Below are positions 35,812-48,261 of a DNA stretch of 64,000 bases, piece after piece. Below the pieces are notes generated by a model, which had not been told where the DNA came from, did no database searches, and worked only from the letters and a program-made list of their open reading frames with translations. A program made the translations under genes and the position numbers. Position 1 is the first letter of the stretch; each line of letters opens with the position of its first letter. This DNA is from Psychrobacter immobilis (GTDB taxonomy: Bacteria; Pseudomonadota; Gammaproteobacteria; Pseudomonadales; Moraxellaceae): positions 2,914,001 through 2,978,000 of the forward strand of contig NZ_CAJGZV010000001.1 of NCBI RefSeq assembly GCF_904846065.1, written 5' to 3'.

Positions 35812-37680
35812 ATGAGTCAATTTACGATTAATATTATTTTTGTAGGTCTATCTTTCGCTCTATACTTCGGTATTGCAATTTGGGCACGTGCTGGCACAAC
35901 GAGTGAATTCTACGTAGCAGGCGGCGGGGTTCACCCTGTCGTCAACGGTATGGCAACGGCTGCTGACTGGATGAGTGCTGCGTCATTTATTTCGATGGCA
36001 GGTATTCTTGCCGCTGGCGGTTATGGCGCATCAACTTATTTGATGGGTTGGACAGGTGGTTATGTACTACTGGCAATGCTCCTAGCGCCTTATTTACGTA
36101 AATTTGGTAAGTTTACGGTACCTGACTTCATCGGTGACCGTTTTTATTCAAAAACGGCAGCAATGATTGCCGTAGTTTGTTTGATTATCGCGTCGACCAC
36201 ATACGTTATCGGTCAGATGACGGGTGCTGGTGTTGCCTTCTCACGCTTCTTGGAAGTTGAAAACACTACTGGTCTACTGATTGCTGCGGTTGTTGTCTTC
36301 TTCTATGCTGTACTTGGTGGTATGAAAGGAATTACTTATACGCAGGTAGCGCAGTATGTGGTTCTAATGATTGCATATACCATTCCTGCTGTTTTCATCT
36401 CACTTGAGTTAACAGGCAATCCAATTCCAGGTTTGGGCTTGTTTTCAAACCATGTGGAAGCAGGCGTTCCTATCTTGACCAAGCTAGATCAGGTGGTTAC
36501 TGATTTGGGTTTCACGGCTTATACCGCTGACGTTCCTAACAAACTAAACATGGTGCTATTTACCTTATCACTCATGATCGGTACAGCAGGTCTACCACAC
36601 GTTATCATCCGCTTCTTCACCGTACCTAAAGTCGCTGATGCGCGTTGGACAGCTGGTTGGACATTGGTATTTATCTCGCTACTATACTTCACTGCTCCTG
36701 CCGTAGGTGCAATGGCACGTTTAAACCTGATTGATACGATTTATCCACAAGGGGTAGCAGAAGCACCTATAAACTATGATCAACGTCCAGACTGGATGAA
36801 GACATGGGAAGATACCGGTCTTATTAAATATAATGATCTTAATAATGATGGTCGTATCCAAATGTACAACGACAGTGGTCTTGGTGCCGCTGAGCTTGCC
36901 TTGAGTGCTGCACAAGCGGATGGTGGCGATGTAGCCGCTGCCACTGCAGCCGTAGAGACTGCACGTGTCGCACAGGATTTAGAACTTGATGGACGCTTCA
37001 CCGCAGCAGGCTGGAAGGGTAATGAGCTGGATGTCAATGCCGATATCTTAGTATTAGCTAACCCAGAAATTGCGAATCTTCCACCATGGGTTATTGGTCT
37101 TATTGCCGCAGGTGGTTTGGCAGCAGCGCTCTCAACAGCAGCAGGCCTACTACTCGCTATTTCGTCAGCGATCAGTCATGACTTGATTAAACGAAACCTT
37201 AATCCAAACATTACTGATAAAGGCGAATTGAGAGTTGCGCGTATTACGATGGGTGTTGCGATTGTAGTTGCTACTTGGTTAGGAATAAATCCACCAGGGT
37301 TTGCCGCACAGGTAGTCGCATTAGCATTCGGTATCGCTGGTGCATCGCTCTTCCCTGCACTGATGATGGGTATTTTCTCTAAACGGATCAATAATGTTGG
37401 TGCCATCGCTGGTATGCTAACAGGTCTGATTAGTATCCTTGTTTATATCTTTGTCTTTAAAGGTTGGTTCTTCATTAGCGGTACAGCGAACTTCCCTGAT
37501 ACGGCAGAGTATTGGTTGTTTGGTATCTCACCACTATCATTTGGTGCGATTGGGGCATTGCTTAACTTTATCGTAGCGTTTGCTGTCTCTTATGCTACTG
37601 CTCCGCCACCATTACACATTCAAGAGTTGGTTGAAAGTGTCCGCTCTCCACGTGGCGCAGGCGGTGCAGTCGACCACTAA
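35812..37680 (+). CDS. Sodium:solute symporter, VC_2705 subfamily (acetate/organic acid type)
   Basis: SSS-family transporter of 622 residues, with about 13 helices. Blocks GGGVHPVVNGMATAADWMSA, SFISMAGILAAGGYG, GWTGGYVLLAMLLAPYLRKF, FTVPDFIGDRF and the helix with GLAAALSTAAGLLLAISSAI fit the family related to ActP. A long hydrophilic loop (about 320-420) carries DLNNDGRIQ at 342-350, an EF-hand-like acidic motif that occurs in this subfamily. Its partner DUF4212 is immediately upstream. Acetate is a likely substrate by homology; not proven. Confidence 0.88.
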   Translation: MSQFTINIIFVGLSFALYFGIAIWARAGTTSEFYVAGGGVHPVVNGMATAADWMSAASFISMAGILAAGGYGASTYLMGWTGGYVLLAMLLAPYLRKFGKFTVPDFIGDRFYSKTAAMIAVVCLIIASTTYVIGQMTGAGVAFSRFLEVENTTGLLIAAVVVFFYAVLGGMKGITYTQVAQYVVLMIAYTIPAVFISLELTGNPIPGLGLFSNHVEAGVPILTKLDQVVTDLGFTAYTADVPNKLNMVLFTLSLMIGTAGLPHVIIRFFTVPKVADARWTAGWTLVFISLLYFTAPAVGAMARLNLIDTIYPQGVAEAPINYDQRPDWMKTWEDTGLIKYNDLNNDGRIQMYNDSGLGAAELALSAAQADGGDVAAATAAVETARVAQDLELDGRFTAAGWKGNELDVNADILVLANPEIANLPPWVIGLIAAGGLAAALSTAAGLLLAISSAISHDLIKRNLNPNITDKGELRVARITMGVAIVVATWLGINPPGFAAQVVALAFGIAGASLFPALMMGIFSKRINNVGAIAGMLTGLISILVYIFVFKGWFFISGTANFPDTAEYWLFGISPLSFGAIGALLNFIVAFAVSYATAPPPLHIQELVESVRSPRGAGGAVDH

Positions 37681-38038
37681 GTATATAAATGAGAATATAT
37701 CTTCAGTTACTATATATCACTCACAGGCAGTAGCTGCTTGTGAGTGATTTTTTATCTCTTACTTATTATAAAAAATGTTAGATTTTTGCTTTATTGAATA
37801 TACTTTATTAACTATGCTTAGGGCGTGTTCTCAATTAAATCGATTACCCTCTAAATGGGCTAAAAATGGCTAAATTTTGCCAAACATCGTCAATAGCTTA
37901 TCAATATCTCGATATTATTTGCGCTACTTTCCTTGTTTGACGGCAATTTATCTCATTTTTATTACCATTTTTAAAATGAGAACACGCCCTAGTTAAAAGC
38001 GCTCAATTAAAAGTGCTTAACGCATTAAGGAAGATTTT
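37681..38038. other. Intergenic region after the SSS symporter
   Basis: About 360 bases, nearly half of them the second MITE-like copy (37821-37989). Confidence 0.5.
37821..37989 (-). mobile_element. MITE-like element, copy 2
   Basis: 169-bp non-coding element, the inverse copy of 16766-16935 (about 90% identical by eye). Terminal inverted repeats GGGCGTGTTCTCA and its complement TGAGAACACGCCC; flanked by TA at 37819-37820 and 37990-37991. No ORF. The TIRs here are perfect, while copy 1 has a mismatch, so this copy may be the younger. Confidence 0.8.
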
Positions 38039-38584
38039 ATGCTTTTTGAGTTTATCGCTACCATCGCTGCCGCATTTGGCATGGCTGGTCTGGCACTCAT
38101 TATAACTCACCTCATTAAACTGGCTGGCAAACGCGCACCAAAGTGGCTTATTCCTTTGTTTGCTGCGATTGGTATGTTTGCCTTTCAAATACACCAAGAG
38201 TATAACTGGTATGGTCAGCAAGTGAGCAAGTTACCAGCAGGCGTGCAAGTCGTCAAAGTAGCAAAAAGCACCGAGTGGTTTCGCCCATGGTCTTATATCA
38301 AACCGCAAATATTACGTTTTATCGCTGCCGATACCGCCAACGCTAGCGTGCAGGTAGACAATCCAGATGTATATTTGGTTAATTTATATCTGTTTGAAAG
38401 ACGCAGAAGCGTGCAGAAAGTACCACAAGTTATAGACTGTCGTATTCCTGCGCGTGCCGATTATGTCATACCCGAAAAAGACAGTAAGCTAACGATTGAT
38501 GAACATGTCAAGCAAACAACAGCATGGCGAGAGTTGGCAACAGATGACCCGTTGTTCATTAGTATTTGTACTGGTAAAAGCTAA
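38039..38584 (+). CDS. Hypothetical protein with N-terminal membrane helices
   Basis: I do not recognise this 181-residue protein. Residues 5-28 and about 36-52 are hydrophobic, predicting two membrane helices; the rest is soluble, with WFRPWSYIKPQ and a Cys/Arg-rich DCRIPARADY segment. AAGGA precedes the start by seven bases. Composition matches the chromosome. Function unknown. Confidence 0.7.
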   Translation: MLFEFIATIAAAFGMAGLALIITHLIKLAGKRAPKWLIPLFAAIGMFAFQIHQEYNWYGQQVSKLPAGVQVVKVAKSTEWFRPWSYIKPQILRFIAADTANASVQVDNPDVYLVNLYLFERRRSVQKVPQVIDCRIPARADYVIPEKDSKLTIDEHVKQTTAWRELATDDPLFISICTGKS

Positions 38585-38668
38585 CCTCCTCATAAATATG
38601 CAAATACAACCCTGCTAAAATAGCTGATTATTAAGGGATTTAAGACGGCTTATATTATAATCGTGTAT

Positions 38669-39274
38669 TCATTTGCGCTGAGAAGTTGCCGTATAAGTAT
38701 GCTTAGAATTAGCGCCTAACAGCAATCCAGCGCATAGACCACCGAAGTGCGCCGCAAACGAGATACCTTGTTGCGGCATCAATCCTTGCTTAATAGTCAA
38801 CCAATAGCCAGTACCCATGATAATACAAGCAATCAAATAACCCCAACGCCGCGCAAATACAGCACCGCCTATCATATAGCCGAGCATCGCGAAGCATAGC
38901 CCTGATGCGCCAACATGAATTGACAATGGCGAGCCAATAATCCAAGTGACCAATCCAGATGCGATAATGAGCTTAATCACTGTTCGATAAGCATTCTTCT
39001 CAAACAATCCAAACAAAAATAAAATTTGTAACAACGTCAAAGTGTTACCAAGCAAATGTGAAAAATTGCCATGCATCGTCCATGATGCAAATACTCCAAT
39101 CATGCTGCCCACATCTAAGGCACGAGGCACAATCCCAAATATATTCCACATGCCAAATAATGCCACTTCATTTAAAAAAAACATGCCCCACATCGGTATT
39201 AATACAAAAGCATATAAGCCTATAACCTGCTTTATTCGTATCATAATCAAGCTAAGCAGTTGCTGCCAATTCAT
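38669..39274 (-). CDS. Rhomboid-family intramembrane serine protease
   Basis: Polytopic membrane protein of 201 residues with about six helices. The catalytic motif GASG gives Ser124, and His176 in AAHFGGL is the expected partner; HGNFSHLLGN at 68-77 matches the conserved H-x-x-x-N loop. Rhomboids cleave substrate helices inside the membrane. It lacks an N-terminal cytosolic domain as in GlpG. The residues look catalytically competent. Substrate unknown. Confidence 0.85.
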   Translation of the reverse strand: MNWQQLLSLIMIRIKQVIGLYAFVLIPMWGMFFLNEVALFGMWNIFGIVPRALDVGSMIGVFASWTMHGNFSHLLGNTLTLLQILFLFGLFEKNAYRTVIKLIIASGLVTWIIGSPLSIHVGASGLCFAMLGYMIGGAVFARRWGYLIACIIMGTGYWLTIKQGLMPQQGISFAAHFGGLCAGLLLGANSKHTYTATSQRK

Positions 39275-39314
39275 ATAATGCCCTATTCTTTTAATCCATC
39301 TTTTTAGCGATATT

Positions 39315-40364
39315 TTAATGACTCAGCGTAGTAGTGGAGCATGTTACAGGTGTAAAATCTAACAATGCAGCCTCTTTGTCAGTCATCAAATCACTGTCAC
39401 TATGTAATAACGACGTCGAGTGATAAGGCACTAAAGCGGTGGGCACAAAACGACGAGCGGCATCGATATGTTTGATAGAATCATCAAAAAAGATATGAGG
39501 TGCAAACGTTCTAAGTACAGCTGTTTTTTCTAAACCTCCTAAGAAAAACGCCATATCAACATTGACGCCCCACTCTCGCAATGTCTTAATCGCACGCAGA
39601 TCAGCGGGTGCGTTGCGAGCTGTCACCAATGCAATCTTTATGGGAGAATACTTGAGACCAGCGGGTAGACGTTCCTGTAAATTTGATAGTTTAATCAACA
39701 ATTCAGCATAAGGGCCTTTTTCAATGGGTAAATCACGCATCTGTATTTCGCGATCGTGAAAAGCACGCAGTCCTTTTTGCTTGTACAGCAGTTCACCTGA
39801 ATCATCAAACAGCACCGCATCACCATCAAAAGCAATACGCAACTGATCGGTATCTAACTCATAGGTATTGACGGGGGTTGCATCGAGTATCGCACAAGCG
39901 CAGATATTGGCATCAGCCACTTGCTGGGCATCTTCGCGATTGGTCGTCAAAAATAGATCGACATTGAAGTCTTTAATATAAGGAGCCACAGGACTGCCTG
40001 AAATAAATGCCGAGCGTGAGATAGTCAGCTCATGTTCAAGAATTGCATTGAGGACTTGAATGCCCGTATCTGGACTACTCTTTGAAACAATGACCACTTC
40101 CACCAAAGGTGTCTCAACCTCTAAATCTTGCATGCCATCATTGCAATAATTATTCAGATTTAATAGAGCTTTAATTAATGGATAACCAGCACCAATACTG
40201 AGAGCATCGTTTTCACGCTTGGTCATATAGTCTCTAAACTCTTTTATGGCGCTTACAGGTCTCTGCTCTAGCAGCTCTAGCAAATAATTTTCTGATTCTG
40301 TTAAATCAAAAAGTGCCGTTGCAGAAATCGCGACGATGAGCGTATTACTAAAATCGACTGCCAT
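39315..40364 (-). CDS. 5'-nucleotidase (PF06189 family)
   Basis: Cytosolic 349-residue protein matching the 5'-nucleotidase family that includes vertebrate cN-I: LIVAISATALFDL, the ENYLLELLEQR and PVSAIKEFRDYM helix region, RSAFISGSPVAPYIKDFNVD, LFLTTNREDAQQ, RIAFDGDAVLFDDSGELLY (with DxDxV-like metal-binding carboxylates) and KIALVTARNAPA. HAD-type fold is expected. It hydrolyses nucleoside 5'-monophosphates; base preference is unknown. Confidence 0.85.
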   Translation of the reverse strand: MAVDFSNTLIVAISATALFDLTESENYLLELLEQRPVSAIKEFRDYMTKRENDALSIGAGYPLIKALLNLNNYCNDGMQDLEVETPLVEVVIVSKSSPDTGIQVLNAILEHELTISRSAFISGSPVAPYIKDFNVDLFLTTNREDAQQVADANICACAILDATPVNTYELDTDQLRIAFDGDAVLFDDSGELLYKQKGLRAFHDREIQMRDLPIEKGPYAELLIKLSNLQERLPAGLKYSPIKIALVTARNAPADLRAIKTLREWGVNVDMAFFLGGLEKTAVLRTFAPHIFFDDSIKHIDAARRFVPTALVPYHSTSLLHSDSDLMTDKEAALLDFTPVTCSTTTLSH

Positions 40365-40687
40365 GATTTTCTCTACTTATAAAGTTATCTATTCGGAAAT
40401 GCCAACCAGTTTACTACATTCACAAGCCCTTAGAATGATAAGAAAAGTTATCCACGTATAATGTCATTTAATATAAAAACCACCTTTTAAGTAATCAAAA
40501 TGACCGCTCAGAAAGTGTCTCATAATGTGACTTTATGTGAAATAATTTAACCATAGAGTTATCACGTCAACTTTTTCTTTTATCATAAAAAAGCCATATT
40601 GCTATAAAAACAATATGACTCTATTAATGAACAATACAAATGAACGACGAAGCTATGATTTTCTAAGCTTACTTTTATCAATAGCGC
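40365..40687. other. Intergenic region 5'-nucleotidase/TRAP operon end
   Basis: About 320 bases including the TRAP operon terminator and the 5'-nucleotidase promoter region. Nothing else recognised. Confidence 0.4.
40587..40620 (-). terminator. Terminator of the TRAP operon
   Basis: On the minus strand AGTCATATTG pairs with CAATATGGCT (one G-U wobble) around a 9-nt loop and runs into six T. Positions 40611-40620 and 40592-40601 on the plus strand. Confidence 0.8.
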
Positions 40688-41977
40688 TTACGTTAGCAGC
40701 ACTAAAGATATCGCTGGAAAGGCGACCAAAATAACCAGTCGAATCAGATCAGAGACAATGAACGGTGCGACCCCGCGGAACATATCAGACAGCTTAATAT
40801 GCGGTGCCATTGCCTTAATCACAAAGATATTCATCCCCATCGGCGGCGTAATCAGTCCAAGCTCTACTGTCAATACAGCGATGATACCAAACCATACGGG
40901 ATCAAACCCTAACGCCACAATGATTGGATATACCACTGGAATGGTAATAACCAGCATTGCCAAAGCATCCATGAACAACCCTAAGAGGAAGTACATGATT
41001 AAGATACAGATCAGTACAATCATCGGGCTAACTGCTAATGTACCAATCCAAGTCGCTAGCGTATAAGACAAGCGTGAGACGGAGATAAAGTAACCCAAGG
41101 CTTCTGCACCCAGCAGCATAAAGAACACCACCGCTGATAATGCAAGCGTTTCAATCAAAGATTGCTTTAGACCTTTTATACGCATGCCTTTGGCAAAAGC
41201 ATAAGCCCAAGAAACAAAAGCACCGACTGCCGCTCCTTCTGTCGGAGTAAATAACCCAAAGAAAATACCAGCGATAATCACAATAAAAATAAAGCTAAAT
41301 GGTATGAGTCCCGTCAACGACAGCAGCTTGGCTTTCCAAGAAGTAGGCTCACCGCGACGCGCTAAATGCGGCTTCCAGCGTACCATAATCATAACAGTGA
41401 TTGAATACATCACCATGCCCAAAATCCCAGGCAAGAAACCAGCGATGAACATGTCACCGACTGACTGCTGGGTTAAGATGGCATAGACCAGTAGCGCAAT
41501 GCTAGGCGGAATCATAATACCTAACGTGCCACCCGCTGCTAAAATACCACAGGCAAAACCTGGTTGATAACCATACTTCTCCATTTGTGGCAGCGCAACC
41601 TTGGTCATAGTGGATGCTGTGGCTAAGGATGAGCCTGAGATAGAAGCAAAAATACCAGACGATCCTATGCCAGCGATACCCAAACTGCCCCTCACTCCCC
41701 CAAAAATAGTTCGGGTAGCTTCAAACAATTTCCCTGCCATCCCTGAATGGGTAGCAAAGACTCCCATTAAAATAAATAAGGGAATCGCACTAAAGTCATA
41801 TTTGGCTAACACATCTACCGGAATATCTTTAAGCATTTGTAATGCACCACTGGGTGCCGTCACTGCGCCAAAACCAACCAATCCAACACCTAACATGGCA
41901 AGCGCCACTGGTACTCGTAGGACAACAAACAAGATCATGACAACTAGGCCAATCGCACCGATAATTTCTGGACTCAT
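40688..41977 (-). CDS. TRAP transporter large permease (DctM-like)
   Basis: The 12-helix channel subunit of a tripartite ATP-independent periplasmic transporter, 429 residues. Family blocks: MLGVGLVGFGAV, YDFSAIPLFILMGVFATHSG, GIFASISGSSLATASTMTK, GTLGIMIPPSIALLVYAILT and a C-terminal VELGLITPPMGMNIFVIK. It overlaps dctQ by four bases, so it is the last gene of the dctPQM-type operon. Preceded by GAGGAG inside the dctQ end. Confidence 0.93.
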   Translation of the reverse strand: MSPEIIGAIGLVVMILFVVLRVPVALAMLGVGLVGFGAVTAPSGALQMLKDIPVDVLAKYDFSAIPLFILMGVFATHSGMAGKLFEATRTIFGGVRGSLGIAGIGSSGIFASISGSSLATASTMTKVALPQMEKYGYQPGFACGILAAGGTLGIMIPPSIALLVYAILTQQSVGDMFIAGFLPGILGMVMYSITVMIMVRWKPHLARRGEPTSWKAKLLSLTGLIPFSFIFIVIIAGIFFGLFTPTEGAAVGAFVSWAYAFAKGMRIKGLKQSLIETLALSAVVFFMLLGAEALGYFISVSRLSYTLATWIGTLAVSPMIVLICILIMYFLLGLFMDALAMLVITIPVVYPIIVALGFDPVWFGIIAVLTVELGLITPPMGMNIFVIKAMAPHIKLSDMFRGVAPFIVSDLIRLVILVAFPAISLVLLT

Positions 41978-42501
41978 GCGCCTGTCTCCTCAGCGTCAAA
42001 GAACTCGCCCGTTTTAAAGATATTGATGGATTCGATTAATGAGCGAATGGCGAGTAAGAGACTTAAAAATGCACTAAATGCATAGATGGGCATCATTGAC
42101 AATCTAAGATCTTGAGTGACTTTGCCGTACTCTATGGCATCAACTGCACTCTCATAAAGCCCCCAAGCAAAAACGATACCAATGATAAAAAAGCCCATCA
42201 TAAAGACGCCCATCATATAACCTTTAACGGCTTGCGGCATTTTTTGGGTAAAGACATCAACGATGATTTGTGAGCGTTCGACGAAAGCGCCAAAGGCAGC
42301 AAGTAAAGCAAAGAGCATGAAGTAAGAGACGATCTCTACACTGCCTTTAACGGTAAAGCCAAACTCACCACCAGTCAGCTTGAAAATATAGCGAGCAGTC
42401 ACATCGAGCATCGTTGTGAGAACAATAATAATAAGACTGATACCACCAATAAACTGGCATAATCTAGAGATTAGAATACTGAATTTTACTAAAAATGCCA
42501 T
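41974..42501 (-). CDS. TRAP transporter small permease (DctQ-like)
   Basis: 175-residue, four-helix small membrane subunit of the TRAP transporter; contains TTMLDVTARYIFK near 34-46 and FVERSQIIVDVFTQ, the DctQ family pattern. TGGAGGTG precedes the start. Located between dctP and dctM with a four-base overlap into the latter. Confidence 0.9.
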   Translation of the reverse strand: MAFLVKFSILISRLCQFIGGISLIIIVLTTMLDVTARYIFKLTGGEFGFTVKGSVEIVSYFMLFALLAAFGAFVERSQIIVDVFTQKMPQAVKGYMMGVFMMGFFIIGIVFAWGLYESAVDAIEYGKVTQDLRLSMMPIYAFSAFLSLLLAIRSLIESINIFKTGEFFDAEETGA

Positions 42502-42518
42502 GTGACACCTCCAATGGG

Positions 42519-43580
42519 TTATACCACTTTACAAGCAGCACTGGCAGCTTTTGCTTTCTCATAGACACTATCAGCATCTAAACCCAAAGCATTGACATCA
42601 CTTAGATATTTTTGCGTTCCTTTTTCGAGCGGTCCTTTCCAATCTGGATCATTTAGTGGATCAGGGATTTCAACGATCTCATCGCCTTTAGCTTTAGCAG
42701 CTTGAATGGCCATTTGATCATGCTTATCAAACACTTCACCAACTTTATTCGCCAATGCCATTCCTGAGTTTTTATCTAATACTTGCTTTAAATCATCAGG
42801 TAAGGCGTTATATTTATCCTTATTCATAGTGACCATCAGCGCCGAACTATAAAAAGGAATGTTGGTGTGATATTTGGTGATTTCGTCAATTTTGAACGCT
42901 GTTACGGCCTCCCAAGGAAAACTCAACCCATCGACGACGCCGCGCTGTAGCGAGGTATACATATCATTAGCAGGCAATCCTACTGGTGATGCCCCAGCAC
43001 TTTCGAGAATATCACCCGCGACCGCAGAAGGGCGGCGGATGCGCATGCCTTTCATGTCTTCAGGAGTTCGAATCAACTTATCCGTAGTATGCAGTGAGCC
43101 AGGCCCAGCGCCATACATAAATAGCAGATGTGAGTCTTCATACTCACTAGCAAGCGTGCCATCCTCATAAAGAGTCTGAAGCATACAACCCATTTGAGTC
43201 GCTGAGTTTGATAAACCAGGAAGTTCAGTGATTTGAGTTAAAGGAAAACGACCACTGGTATAACCATGTGCTTGTGAGCCAATATCTATCGTACCTTTAG
43301 CAGCAGATTCGTAGGTAACATCTGCTTTGGCAAGACCCGCGGAAGGATACAACTCTACTTTTAAGCGACCATTAGAATCTGTCTCTATTTGCTTTGCCCA
43401 AGGCTCAAAAACCTCTGTGCTAATAGAAGAGGTTGCTGGCCAAAAGTGGGAGAAGCGTAAAACGGTCGTTTCTTGAGAGTTTGCTGATGAGCCATCAGTC
43501 GTGTTAGCAGATTGGTTAGAGCAGCCTAAAAGACTAACAGCCGCTAAGGCACCAATTGAAAAAAGAGGAGCTAGCTTCAT
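42519..43580 (-). CDS. TRAP transporter substrate-binding lipoprotein (DctP-like)
   Basis: Periplasmic binding component of a TRAP system. From the ATG at 43580 the product is 353 residues with a lipoprotein signal whose lipobox is LLGC (Cys20). The longer frame to 43640 would put 20 odd residues before the signal and is rejected; AAGGAA precedes 43580. Blocks LRFSHFWPATSSISTEVFEP, GLAKADVTYESAAKGTIDIG, MKGMRIRRPSAVAGDILESA and YTSLQRGVVDGLSFPWEAVT, the latter two being hallmarks. Substrate unknown. Confidence 0.92.
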   Translation of the reverse strand: MKLAPLFSIGALAAVSLLGCSNQSANTTDGSSANSQETTVLRFSHFWPATSSISTEVFEPWAKQIETDSNGRLKVELYPSAGLAKADVTYESAAKGTIDIGSQAHGYTSGRFPLTQITELPGLSNSATQMGCMLQTLYEDGTLASEYEDSHLLFMYGAGPGSLHTTDKLIRTPEDMKGMRIRRPSAVAGDILESAGASPVGLPANDMYTSLQRGVVDGLSFPWEAVTAFKIDEITKYHTNIPFYSSALMVTMNKDKYNALPDDLKQVLDKNSGMALANKVGEVFDKHDQMAIQAAKAKGDEIVEIPDPLNDPDWKGPLEKGTQKYLSDVNALGLDADSVYEKAKAASAACKVV

Positions 43581-43877
43581 TATCAATTCCTTTTGATAAT
43601 TATGAAAATAGGAGTAATACATCACTGGTAAATAATCCAATCTATACCAGATGTAATAATTTACAAGTTTTAAATATATCTTTTACATACCTGTAATAAA
43701 AATCTATTTTAAAATTAGCAGCTATAATGATATAAGTCAAATCATTTTGATGGCAGGGCTGGAAAATATATTCATAAAATTGCATAGTATTTAAACAAAA
43801 AAAACTCGTCAATTCAAATAGAAAACGCATTTATAGAGTGTGAATTCTAAAAGTAAGTTAGATTAAGTATAATTTTA
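43581..43877. other. Intergenic region upstream of dctP
   Basis: About 300 AT-rich bases upstream of the TRAP operon, ending at the left edge of the IS1595 element. Presumably the dctP promoter; no operator recognised. Confidence 0.4.
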
Positions 43878-44588
43878 GGGGCTGTCCTAGATAACTAGTT
43901 CAGTTCCTGTTTAACCCATTGTTTTAGCTGATGTAATTGACGTTTTGGATCACTGTGGTTAAAACGCCACTCGCATTCCTTTAAAAACAGATGGAAATGC
44001 TCTTTTGAGATGCCATTATATTTACGCATATGTCGCTTGGCTTGGCTCCAAAAGTTCTCTATTCCGTTGATATGGTTTCTGTCTTGTGCAAACTCTTTTG
44101 AATGATTGATACGGTAATGGGTGAACTCACTGACATCAAGTACGTTGTAACTTCTAAAGGAGTCAGTATAAACAATACTATCAGGCTTTACTTTCTCCCT
44201 TATGATAGGAATAATTAAGGTATCGGCTCTGGCATCAGGGATAATACATGCGTAGACGCTACCATTACGCTTAAGCAGTCCAAACACAGGAACTTTGTTA
44301 CCAGCACCGCGACCACGTTTGCCTTTGCGCCTGCCGCCAAAGTAGCTCTCATCAACTTCTATTTCGCCTTCTAGAAGGCCGGGCTCCTGACTATTTTCAT
44401 AAATCAATAGTCTTAGCCTGTGAAAGTAATAGCTGGGTGTTGTTTTATTAACACCCACTAAGCTTGCTGCTGTTCTTGCGGTAGAATCGGCAACAAATAG
44501 TTCGATAAGCTTAGTTTGTTTGTACCAACTTAATCTACTCTTTCTCATATGACTATCCTAGATTATTTTACTTATCTAGGACAGCCCC
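43878..44588 (-). mobile_element. IS1595-family insertion sequence, intact
   Basis: 711-bp element bounded by perfect 17-bp terminal inverted repeats, GGGGCTGTCCTAGATAA at 43878 and its complement ending at 44588. Both sides are flanked by the same 8-bp sequence TAATTTTA (43870-43877 and 44589-44596), a perfect target duplication; 8 bp is the length known for IS1595 elements. It contains one intact transposase gene. Confidence 0.93.
43895..44548 (-). CDS. IS1595-family transposase (ISXO2-like)
   Basis: 217-residue transposase with an ISXO2-like domain, short form as in the IS1016 group. Acidic residues of the catalytic site: Asp66 in EVDESYFGG, Asp129 in VYTDSFRSY, and the HINGIENFWSQAKRHMRKY motif, where Asn161 and Glu164 fit the DDNE pattern. 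The basic GGRRKGKRGRGAGNK loop follows the first Asp. The N-terminal helix-turn-helix part covers about 5-45. The frame is intact, so the element may still be active. Confidence 0.93.
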   Translation of the reverse strand: MRKSRLSWYKQTKLIELFVADSTARTAASLVGVNKTTPSYYFHRLRLLIYENSQEPGLLEGEIEVDESYFGGRRKGKRGRGAGNKVPVFGLLKRNGSVYACIIPDARADTLIIPIIREKVKPDSIVYTDSFRSYNVLDVSEFTHYRINHSKEFAQDRNHINGIENFWSQAKRHMRKYNGISKEHFHLFLKECEWRFNHSDPKRQLHQLKQWVKQELN

Positions 44589-44622
44589 TAATTTTATACT
44601 ATTTTCCAACCCACAGACAAAG

Positions 44623-44655
44623 AAAACCCCCTCCGCTTTCGCGGAAGGGGTTTTA
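44623..44655 (-). terminator. Terminator of the rRNA operon
   Basis: On the minus strand CCCCTTCCGC / GCGGAGGGG with a GAAA tetraloop is followed by TTTTC; about 13 bases beyond the 5S gene. Confidence 0.88.
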
Positions 44656-44668
44656 CTTTAGAATAGAG

Positions 44669-44783
44669 AGCTGACGATGACCTACTCTCACATGGACGAA
44701 TCCACACTACCATTGGCGCAATGATGTTTCACTTCTGAGTTCGGGAAGGGATCAGGTGGTGCCATCATGCTATTGTCGTCAGC
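44669..44783 (-). rRNA. rrf: 5S rRNA
   Basis: About 115 bases reading GACGACAATAGCATGATGG and CCCGAACTCAGAAGTGAAAC on the minus strand, the conserved loops of bacterial 5S rRNA. Ends are approximate by a few bases; the first and last nucleotides pair (CTGACGA...TCGTCAG). Confidence 0.93.
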
Positions 44784-44971
44784 AAAGGGGGTTAGATATG
44801 AGTCTGTTATTTTTATTGTTGACTATAAGTGTTTAGTTTATGGTCGATCAACTTGTAACCTAACTGAATCAAGGTTAAAGGTGATATCGAAATATTCTCT
44901 CGTTTCTATAAGCTTTCGCTTATACAAGATAGATTAATTAGAGCTTTCATACAAACCACTTGGGTGTTGTA

Positions 44972-47832
<2,861 letters not shown>

Positions 47833-47938
47833 ATACAACCCCAAGTAGTCTTTCGACTGCTAAGTGTTATAAAGTCTAATTATGATAACGATATCACCTA
47901 TGTTTATACGCTTGATTCAGTTCTCTTATTACTTTTTT

Positions 47939-48025
47939 AATCACTCACCCCTGGGATAACAACTGATGTCGTTAAGAGGTGAGTGATTAAGGTTAGGAAC
48001 AACGCGTGAACACGTGTTCCTAACC
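47939..48025 (-). other. Structured internal spacer upstream of 23S rRNA
   Basis: Two perfect hairpins in the tRNA-Ala to 23S spacer: AATCACTCACC (47939-47949) / 47978-47988, and an 11-bp GGTTAGGAACA (47991-48001) / 48015-48025. Precursor processing or pairing with the region after 23S is likely. Confidence 0.6.
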
Positions 48026-48176
48026 CAGACTCATATCTATGTTTTTAAATAGTCTCTATGCTCTCGTCGAGTCACAGATTCTGTATAAAACAGAAAGAAG
48101 TAATCGTGTCTTTATTCAAAGATAAATCACTTGTTTCTATTTATACTATTAGCACTTAAAGCTTATTCGTCTATAG

Positions 48177-48252
48177 TGGTGGAGCCAAACGGAGTCGAAC
48201 CGTTGACCTCCTGCGTGCAAGGCAGGCGCTCTACCAACTGAGCTATGGCCCC
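48177..48252 (-). tRNA. tRNA-Ala (TGC)
   Basis: 76 bases; GGGGCCA acceptor arm pairs with TGGCTCC, encoded CCA end, D-loop TAGCTCAGTTGGTAGAGC and T-loop GGTTCGACTCC. The anticodon loop CTTGCAC contains TGC. Located in the 16S-23S spacer. Confidence 0.97.
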
Positions 48253-48261
48253 ATTATAAAA

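Noticed and set aside
43642..43830. 62-codon minus-strand frame upstream of dctP
   Set aside because: AT-rich promoter region, no ribosome site; hydrophobic codons follow from base composition.
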